Of a stretch of 11,024 bases of DNA, positions 6,901-11,024 are shown piece after piece. Source of the stretch: Chloroflexota bacterium (GTDB lineage: Bacteria > Chloroflexota > Dehalococcoidia > SZUA-161); the NCBI GenBank assembly GCA_030668425.1, contig DAOUTY010000039.1, positions 1 through 11,024 of the forward strand. Reading direction: 5' to 3'. How positions within the stretch are numbered: position 1 is the stretch's first letter; each line of letters opens with the position of its first letter. Below the pieces are notes generated by a model. It was not told where the DNA came from. It ran no database searches and worked only from the letters and a program-made list of their open reading frames with translations. The position numbers and the translations under genes were made by a program.

Positions 6901-7540
6901 CAACCATTTCGTAGAGAATGACGCCCAAGGAAAATATGTCCGCCCTGGGTGTAGCCTCTGCCACCTCCTTCCACTGTTCCGGTGCCTTGTACTCAGGCGT
7001 GTCCCCACAATCCATACTGTCCCCGGTAAACGCCTCCGCACCACCCATGCCGAAGTCCGCCACCTTAAGAATGCCATCCAGAGTTACAAGGCAGTTCTCG
7101 GGCTTGAGGTCACCGTGGATGACGGAGTACCCGTGAGCGTGAGCCATACCCATGCAGACCTGGATGGCGTAATCAATGGCTCTTTTAAGGTCCAAGCCTC
7201 TGGCAAGCCCTTCCCTTAAGCTTCCCCCAGCCACATACTCCGTGAAAATGCGAGGGATTCCATCAAGATCATGTATGTAGAAGCAAGTAACTATGTTGGG
7301 ATGAAGACGCAGATCCGCCCATGCTTGGGCGACCCTAAGGCAACGGCTCAGATACTGCCTGTTCGTTAAGGTTTCTTCGCTGGGAGACTTGACTGCCAGT
7401 TCCTGGCGCCAATCCAGATGATAGACCCTGTAGACTGTGCCGAAACTTCCACCGCCCACAACAGCACGCACATTGTAGAGTCCGAGGATGACATCGCCTT
7501 CTCGCCAGACAGACGACATCGGAGTTTCAGGGGTGTTCAA
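3944..7540 (-). CDS. Ser/Thr protein kinase with TPR-like helices, 13 WD40 repeats and a C-terminal zinc ribbon
   Basis: A 1198-residue, apparently cytoplasmic signalling protein; no membrane segment or signal peptide is visible. Kinase domain, about 19-285: glycine loop GGGSFGTVY (29-37), Lys51 in AVK, catalytic loop HGDLKPEN (142-149) with Asp144, DFG at 162-164, APE at 186-188 and DIFSLG at 201-206. The Arg of HRD is Gly143 (a non-RD kinase), and the alpha-C Glu seems to be absent (Val70 by eye). Residues about 300-420 are TPR-like helices. Six WD40 repeats (429-680) follow, then a charged helical spacer (681-762), seven WD40 repeats (763-1056) and a zinc ribbon, Cys154-x2-Cys157...Cys172-x2-Cys175 after adding 1000. 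Targets are unknown. The start is TTG at 7540 (an in-frame stop lies at 7547-7549) or ATG at 7519; neither has a good ribosome site. It is divergent from the CoA-transferase gene and converges on the cytochrome b gene. Confidence 0.93.
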   Translation of the reverse strand: MNTPETPMSSVWREGDVILGLYNVRAVVGGGSFGTVYRVYHLDWRQELAVKSPSEETLTNRQYLSRCLRVAQAWADLRLHPNIVTCFYIHDLDGIPRIFTEYVAGGSLREGLARGLDLKRAIDYAIQVCMGMAHAHGYSVIHGDLKPENCLVTLDGILKVADFGMGGAEAFTGDSMDCGDTPEYKAPEQWKEVAEATPRADIFSLGVILYEMVVGNRPFQREEGEPLEAFYSRLVTTSWAYEEPTAQIPASLVSIIKECLRERPEERPKSFTRLQERLEEAYREVAGGSYLHKSVDEASLRAANLNKKGISLYDVGMKDEALSALEDAVKVDPSRLNSSYNHTLLLWERGKKTDREVIKWLEMKAESYPDEWRPLYYLGLAHIARRDIAAAELVFQEALKIVSVDGKVKAVLEEVGRAKDSWPRFLLTLKDHERAVNSVAIAPDGRFAVSGSDDRSLRYWDLITGECLTTLRGHERAVNSVTVSSGGRFAVSGSDDKSLRYWDLITGECLTTLRGHERSVNSVAISPGGRFAVSGSDDKGLRYWDLITGECIRTLEGHERSVNSVAISPGGRFAVSGSDDKSLRYWDLITGECIRALEGHEDGVGTVVIPTGDRFAISQGRDKTMRLWDLMTGACLRTIDRHDRAVGSAAISPDARFLLSGSGDKDICLWYLGGVESLRLPLVMEQVEEVETQVAHASEFSAIRGRVMECMSRKNWRGAAEYLQRARSFPGYERHPEVMDLWQEIGLRGVRKAFNACWLKGILKGHEDWVNTAAFSPDGKFALSGSDDRTLRLWDLETGENVRVFEGHEDRVSSVAISPKGKFAISGGHDRTLRLWGLETGEDLGILEGHRDWVSSVAISADGRFVLSGSDDRSLCLWDLKTGERLRILDGLKGEVRAVAISPDGRFALSGSDDNVPCLWDLRTRGCLYRLEGHESWVSSVAISADGRFALSGSLDDTLRLWDLRTGACLRVFKGHDDWVRSVAISPDGRFGLSGGHDRTLRLWHLRTGECLHILRGHEDWVSFVGFSPDGRFALSGSHDKTLRIWEFDWGYDFPVEVDWGEGALPYLEIFLTLHTPCNADNTARQGKPVWTEEDFVQLLRELSLRGYGWLKPEGVRKKLDALAAAQGDTDPGPVTGASLPDSETAEDSAVLHCICCGRRFPAAILSAADFCPDCKQNLTRKPEEDEQGSWWKRLTAR
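4016..4081 (-). other. C-terminal zinc ribbon of the WD40 kinase
   Basis: Two Cys-x2-Cys pairs (residues 1154/1157 in CICC and 1172/1175 in FCPDC), 14 residues apart, form a typical four-Cys zinc ribbon just before the basic C-terminus. Such ribbons usually serve protein contacts or structural capping. The role here is inferred. Confidence 0.65.
4373..5254 (-). repeat. Second WD40 block: seven 126-bp repeat units inside the kinase gene
   Basis: Residues 763-1056 divide into seven units of exactly 42 residues with the pattern GHEDWVxSVAISPDGRFALS, then GS.D.TLRLWDL.TGE. Seven is the usual blade number of a closed beta propeller, so this block should fold by itself. The units are more diverged than those of the first block. 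Unit 10 (889-930) has lost the GH signature (GLKGEV), and unit 13 (1015-1056) ends IWEFDWG instead of LWDL.TG. Confidence 0.88.
5501..6256 (-). repeat. First WD40 block: six 126-bp repeat units, four of them very similar
   Basis: Residues 429-680 divide into six 42-residue units. Units 1-4 share GHER(A/S)VNSV...GGRFAVSGSDDKSLRYWDLITGEC almost unchanged. Comparing units 3 (5879-6004) and 4 (5753-5878) by hand gives 13 differences in 126 bases, about 90% identity and mostly at silent positions. Units 5 and 6 are diverged. This indicates recent tandem duplication or gene conversion inside the gene. Six is one blade short of a canonical seven-blade propeller. Confidence 0.88.
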
Positions 7541-7549
7541 AACGACTCA

Positions 7550-7578
7550 ATTTTAGCAGAAAGAGAGGGCCGAGACAA
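7550..7578 (-). promoter_or_regulatory. Putative promoter of the WD40 kinase gene
   Basis: Read on the - strand: TTGTCT (7578-7573, 4/6), 17-bp spacer, TAAAAT (7555-7550, 5/6). The start would fall near 7543, three bases before the TTG at 7540. Translation would then be nearly leaderless from the TTG, or would begin at the ATG at 7519 with a leader of about 24 nt. This fits the lack of a clear ribosome-binding site. Confidence 0.35.
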
Positions 7579-7600
7579 TGATTTCATGAACGGGGAGCAA

Positions 7601-7625
7601 GCAACTGAGCATTCAAAGCAGTTGC
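7601..7625. promoter_or_regulatory. Inverted repeat in the divergent promoter region, possible operator
   Basis: GCAACTG (7601-7607) and CAGTTGC (7619-7625) form a perfect 7-bp dyad with an 11-bp spacer. The right arm overlaps the -35 of the CoA-transferase promoter, as an operator would. A chance match of this size in a 200-bp region is not negligible. Confidence 0.35.
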
Positions 7626-7650
7626 CCAAACATCAGGATTCAGTCATAAT
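7622..7650 (+). promoter_or_regulatory. Putative sigma70-type promoter for the CoA-transferase genes
   Basis: TTGCCC (7622-7627, 4/6), 17-bp spacer, CATAAT (7645-7650, 5/6). The start near 7657 leaves about 85 nt of leader to the ATG at 7742. Confidence 0.45.
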
Positions 7651-7741
7651 ATTAACGGCGGGATCGGAAGAAATTGAGTTAAAAGCGAAGCTCACAGGCT
7701 AGGACTAAAGACTAACAGGGGGTTAGCTGAAGGTATAGCGA

Positions 7742-8959
7742 ATGGCCAAACAAGCACTTTCCGGAATCAGGGTGGTTGAATACGGGAGCTTCGTTTCCGC
7801 ACCCTATTGCACCAAGCTGATGGCCGATCTCGGTGCCGAGGTTATCAAGGTTGAGACACCCGACATCGGGGATGAATCCCGAAATCACGGCCCTTTCCCC
7901 AATGATATACCCCACCCCGAACGAAGCGGACTCTTCCTCTATCTCAACACCAGCAAATTCGGCATTACTCTTAACGTAAAAACATCGACGGGACAGAAAA
8001 TCCTGAAGGGATTGCTCAAAGACGCGGACGTTTTCGTCGAAAACAATACCCCACAGTTTATGAATGAACTTGGCCTTGACTATCCCAGCGTCAGAGAGCT
8101 AAACCCGCGCCTTATAATGACCTCCATTACACCCTACGGACAGACCGGGCCCTACAGTGATTATAAAGCCTACCCTATCAACTGCTGCGCCATCGGGGGA
8201 GTGAGCCAGTCCATAGGCCATCACTGGCGAGAGCCACTGACAGCCCCGCTATCGATGGGACATTACCAAGCAGCAGTAAGCGGTGCCGGGGCCACAATGG
8301 TAGCTCTTCTCGTCGGAGACGCCACCGGTCGCGGTCAGCACATCGATATCTCAGAAGCAGATGTTTGGGCCACCTACTATGTGGGATTCGGGATAACCAT
8401 TCACGCCTTCGGGGCTCGGGATAGCCTGAGGAAAGGCTACATTGGCGGCGGATGGACTTATCCCGCACGAAGGGTTATACCCTGCAAAGATGGTTTTATG
8501 GCTCTTTGCGCACCCCAGCTCAAACAGTGGACAAGATTCCTTGATTTGATGGGCAACCCTGAGTGGACCCAAGAACCCAGATATAGGGACCGTCATGCAA
8601 TGGAGGACGACTATCCCGAGGAGGTCGACGCACTGCTGGCACCATGGTTCCTCGAACGCACAAAAAAAGAACTCTTCGAACTCTTTGAGAAAAATGCCAT
8701 TCCCTTCGCTCCACTTTATGACATGGAAGATGAGGCCAACGATCCCCATCTCAGTGAACGGGGGTTCTTCGCCACAATCGACCGGGACGATACTGGGACA
8801 CTCAAGTATCCCGGAGCACCCTACAAGTTCTCCAAGACACCGTGGGCACTGAACCGCCCCGCACCACTGCTGGGCGAACACAACGAAGAAATATACTGCA
8901 GACGTCTGGGCTATTCGAGGGAGGATTTGGTGGCGCTCCGAAGAGCGGGGGTTATCTAA
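7742..8959 (+). CDS. CaiB/BaiF family III CoA-transferase with His in place of the catalytic Asp
   Basis: A 405-residue cytoplasmic protein of the family III acyl-CoA transferases, which move CoA between carboxylic acids. Family landmarks: LSGIRVVEYGSFVSAPY (6-22), LGAEVIKVE (30-38), DVFVENNTPQFMNELGL (96-112), the TGxGQxIDIS region (195-204) and a DPHLSERGFF segment (334-343). The catalytic Asp (Asp169 of formyl-CoA transferase) should stand in the motif G-D-x-x-A-A; here the motif is MGHYQAA with His174 (codon CAT at 8261-8263, one base from GAT). A Gly-Gly-Gly loop (235-237) resembles the glycine loop of formyl-CoA transferase. GAAGG (7729-7733) is eight bases before the ATG. The paralogue 127 bp downstream keeps its Asp, so this could be the non-catalytic or specificity subunit of a heteromer. 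The substrate cannot be told from the sequence. Confidence 0.9.
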   Translation: MAKQALSGIRVVEYGSFVSAPYCTKLMADLGAEVIKVETPDIGDESRNHGPFPNDIPHPERSGLFLYLNTSKFGITLNVKTSTGQKILKGLLKDADVFVENNTPQFMNELGLDYPSVRELNPRLIMTSITPYGQTGPYSDYKAYPINCCAIGGVSQSIGHHWREPLTAPLSMGHYQAAVSGAGATMVALLVGDATGRGQHIDISEADVWATYYVGFGITIHAFGARDSLRKGYIGGGWTYPARRVIPCKDGFMALCAPQLKQWTRFLDLMGNPEWTQEPRYRDRHAMEDDYPEEVDALLAPWFLERTKKELFELFEKNAIPFAPLYDMEDEANDPHLSERGFFATIDRDDTGTLKYPGAPYKFSKTPWALNRPAPLLGEHNEEIYCRRLGYSREDLVALRRAGVI

Positions 8960-9086
8960 AGCAGATAGAAAGAGCACGTCGAGAAAACATGGACAGGTTG
9001 AAGCAGATTCTAAGGGGCATCTTTTTTACTAGGTTTTTGAATACCTCCAGAACATATTATCCGGTGTAGGCAGGAGGCTTGCGCAG

Positions 9087-10346
9087 ATGGCATCTTATCC
9101 TCTCGATGGATATAGAGTGGTCGATTTCGGTTCCGCCTGGGCCGGCCCTCAAATGACGCACATAGTGGCAGACATGGGGGCCGAGGTCATCAAGGTGGAA
9201 TCACGCAACAGGATAGACTACGGCAGAATGGGCGGTGCCGCCAGCGCCAAAGACCTGCTGACTAAAACACCTGAGGCAATAGTAACAGCCGCCCCGGACA
9301 GTCTGGAATTGAATCCGGTATTCCATCTCCTGAATAGAGGGAAGCTTGGTATTACTGTAGACTTCACCAAGCCTAAGGGTGCCGACCTGATCAAAGAGCT
9401 AATTAAGAAAAGTGATATCGTCGCCGATAATTTCACACCGGGTGTACTTGATAAATACAGCCTGGGCTACGAATCGCTGGCAGAGATAAAGCCGGATATT
9501 ATCGTGGTATCACTTTGCTTTGCGGGCCATACCGGACCTCTAAGAGGAACCAGAGGCTATGCGCCCATCATAACCGCCCTCGCCGGACTGGATAGCGTGG
9601 TCGGATATCCGGACGAAACCATACCATGCGGCCCAAGATTTGCCTTCGGGGACCACGTGGCAGCTACGCACGGGGCTCTTGCCATGCTTGTCGCTTTGAT
9701 TCACCGTAATCGCACCGGAGAGGGGCAATATATAGATATCTCTGAGTGGGAAGCAACAACATCCCTTCTGGGCGAGCCGCTTATGGATTACTTCATGAAC
9801 GGGCGCGTTCAAGGACCTATGGGCAATCGAGATATAGGTATCGCACCTCACGGTTACTACCCGTGTAAGGGCAAGGATGAATGGGTATCTATTGCCATCA
9901 AGACAGATGATGAGTGGCTCGACTTTTGCAACGCCACCGGTAATACCTCCTGGATAGAGGACGATAGATTCAGCGATAGTTATAGCAGGCTGCTCCACCA
10001 AGATGCGCTGGATGAACTCATCATTCAATGGACTGCTAACTACACCCCCCGAGAGGTAACGGAGATCCTCCAGAAAGCAAGTGTAGCAGCGGCACCCTTT
10101 ATGATATCCAAGCAACAGTATCATGACCCTCACTTTCGGGAGCGCGGCATAGTTGTGGAGGTAGACCACCCCAAAAGCGGCACCGAGACATTCTATGGCA
10201 TTCCCTGGAAGCTGAGCGAGACACCGGGAGGGATCCGTCGCAGCGGCCCACTGCTGGGTCAGGACAATGAATACGTCTTCAAAGAGATGCTTGGTATGTC
10301 ACAGGAGGATTTCGACCAGATGACGGAAGAGAAAATTATATACTGA
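9087..10346 (+). CDS. CaiB/BaiF family III CoA-transferase with intact catalytic Asp
   Basis: A 419-residue cytoplasmic enzyme of the same family as the preceding gene, but clearly diverged from it. Landmarks: LDGYRVVDFGSAWAGPQ (6-22), MGAEVIKVES (30-39), DIVADNFTPGVLDKYSLGY (110-128), the catalytic motif FGDHVAATHGALA with Asp189, TGEGQYIDIS (210-219) and DPHFRERGIVVEV (347-359). Asp189 would form the mixed anhydride and aspartyl-CoA thioester intermediates known for the family. It lacks the Gly-Gly-Gly loop of its neighbour, having GNRDIGIAPHGYYPC there instead. An insertion at about 45-75 (RMGGAASAKDLLTKTPEAI) lengthens the N-terminal part. AGGAGG (9072-9077) nine bases before the ATG gives a strong start. 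It is followed after a few bases by the transglutaminase-like gene. The acyl substrate is unknown; dicarboxylic or aromatic acid activation in anaerobic degradation is a plausible guess from context. Confidence 0.93.
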   Translation: MASYPLDGYRVVDFGSAWAGPQMTHIVADMGAEVIKVESRNRIDYGRMGGAASAKDLLTKTPEAIVTAAPDSLELNPVFHLLNRGKLGITVDFTKPKGADLIKELIKKSDIVADNFTPGVLDKYSLGYESLAEIKPDIIVVSLCFAGHTGPLRGTRGYAPIITALAGLDSVVGYPDETIPCGPRFAFGDHVAATHGALAMLVALIHRNRTGEGQYIDISEWEATTSLLGEPLMDYFMNGRVQGPMGNRDIGIAPHGYYPCKGKDEWVSIAIKTDDEWLDFCNATGNTSWIEDDRFSDSYSRLLHQDALDELIIQWTANYTPREVTEILQKASVAAAPFMISKQQYHDPHFRERGIVVEVDHPKSGTETFYGIPWKLSETPGGIRRSGPLLGQDNEYVFKEMLGMSQEDFDQMTEEKIIY

Positions 10347-10362
10347 GTTCTTGGGAGGAATT

Positions 10363-10986
10363 TTGGAAAGGTATTTAGAGCCGACATTCACATTTGACGC
10401 TGACAGTGAGGCTATACAAGAGAAGGCCCGAGAATTGACCGGGGGGCTAGAGGATGCTGTAGGGAAAGCCAAAGCCCTGTTCTACTTTGTAAGGGACGAG
10501 ATATCATACAACCTTTATGTAAAGAAGCACATGCCGGAGCATTTCCGGGCCAGTAACACCCTCGCCCGGGGCAAAGGCTACTGCGTACAAAAGGCGGTGC
10601 TCCTGGTTGCCCTGGCCCGGGCCGCAGGCATCCCGGCCCGTCTCGGCTGCGCCAAAATCAGAAACTACCTCGTTCCACCGAAGGTGTTAGAGATTCTCAA
10701 ATCCAACATATTCCCCTGGCACGGCTACGCAGAGTTATATCTCGAGGGGAAATGGGTCAAGGCAACTCCGGCTTTCGACCTCACGATGTGTCAGGAGCAC
10801 AGGTTCATGCCGGTGGAATTTGACGGCCTCAGCGATGCCAGGTTTCACCTGCACAATCTGGACGGCAAGCCGCATATCGAATACCTGCTGGACCGCGGGC
10901 CCTTCGACGATGTCCCCCTCGATGAAATCCGCAAGGCTCTAATTGAACGAAACATGCTCGATCCGAAAGAGCTGGAGGACAAGTAA
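10363..10986 (+). CDS. Transglutaminase-like superfamily protein
   Basis: A cytoplasmic protein of about 207 residues with the papain-like transglutaminase core. In this numbering Cys74 lies in KGYCVQKAVLLVALARAAGIPARLG, His120 in WHGYAELYL, and Asp139 in KATPAFD: the Cys-His-Asp catalytic triad in the usual order and surroundings (the YCVQKA helix, GIPAR strand and W-x-x-TPAFD). No signal peptide or membrane segment is visible. Bacterial members act as proteases, peptide amidases or acyl transfer enzymes; the substrate here is unknown. The start is uncertain. TTG at 10363 has GGGAGG (10353-10358) upstream with a short four-base gap, while an in-frame TTG at 10351 would place that site inside the gene. 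I prefer 10363. It lies 4-16 bases after the CoA-transferase stop, so it is almost certainly in the same operon, and a thiol-acyl role linked to CoA esters is conceivable. Confidence 0.87.
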   Translation: MERYLEPTFTFDADSEAIQEKARELTGGLEDAVGKAKALFYFVRDEISYNLYVKKHMPEHFRASNTLARGKGYCVQKAVLLVALARAAGIPARLGCAKIRNYLVPPKVLEILKSNIFPWHGYAELYLEGKWVKATPAFDLTMCQEHRFMPVEFDGLSDARFHLHNLDGKPHIEYLLDRGPFDDVPLDEIRKALIERNMLDPKELEDK

Positions 10987-11024
10987 CAAACGCTAGCTTC
11001 TCTACCACACTGCGTTGACAACTA

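Noticed and set aside
7418..7702. Open frame of 94 codons on the + strand across the kinase start and the divergent promoter region
   Set aside because: It overlaps the kinase N-terminus antisense, has no ribosome-binding site or recognisable protein pattern, and runs through both predicted promoters.
8351..8977. 208-codon frame antisense to the first CoA-transferase gene
   Set aside because: It lies wholly opposite a well-supported gene and shows no family motif or ribosome site.
9015..9036. Terminator between the two CoA-transferase genes (T6 run at about 9021-9026)
   Set aside because: Only a 4-bp AGAT/ATCT stem precedes the T-run, too weak for a terminator; the genes may be co-transcribed.
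11015..11020. Consensus -35 hexamer TTGACA at the right edge
   Set aside because: The window ends four bases later, so no -10 can be seen and no promoter can be claimed.

Overview
The window looks like chromosomal DNA of an anaerobic bacterium. The best guess is Chloroflexota of the Dehalococcoidia type: the DnaK C-terminus ends in EGEFREV, the Crp/Fnr protein has the FDGGPN style, and two CaiB/BaiF CoA-transferases sit side by side with iron-sulfur and cytochrome b redox genes. This placement is an impression from protein style, not a search result. No rRNA, tRNA, CRISPR array, transposase or phage gene is visible.

Left part (1-3023, + strand): the 3' end of a Crp/Fnr-family regulator, a 70-residue cysteine-rich 2[4Fe-4S] ferredoxin, a 78-residue zinc-ribbon-like protein and a full-length dnaK without grpE, dnaJ or hrcA beside it. 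The promoters before the ferredoxin and before the zinc-ribbon/dnaK pair share an almost identical 20-nt sequence. Its core TGAGA-N6-TCGCT has the layout of a CRP site (TGTGA-N6-TCACA), and it sits about 41.5-42.5 bases upstream of the predicted transcription starts, the classic class II activator position. The nearby regulator keeps the RE...R recognition-helix residues. The simplest reading is a small Crp/Fnr regulon that includes a dnaK. A perfect 14-bp hairpin follows dnaK.

Middle (3112-7540): a four-helix cytochrome b of the formate dehydrogenase gamma type, fused at its C-terminus to a 2[4Fe-4S] domain (+ strand). Converging on it is a 1198-residue protein on the - strand: Ser/Thr kinase, TPR-like helices, six WD40 repeats, a helical spacer, seven WD40 repeats and a C-terminal zinc ribbon. 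Every WD repeat is exactly 42 residues (126 bp), and neighbouring copies in the first block are about 90% identical in DNA where compared.

Right part (7541-11024, + strand): a roughly 200-bp divergent promoter region, then two family III (CaiB/BaiF) CoA-transferases and a transglutaminase-like protein. The first CoA-transferase has His174 where the catalytic Asp is expected, while the second keeps Asp189. They may therefore be one heteromeric enzyme with a single type of catalytic Asp subunit. The transglutaminase-like gene follows the second transferase almost directly and is probably co-transcribed with it.
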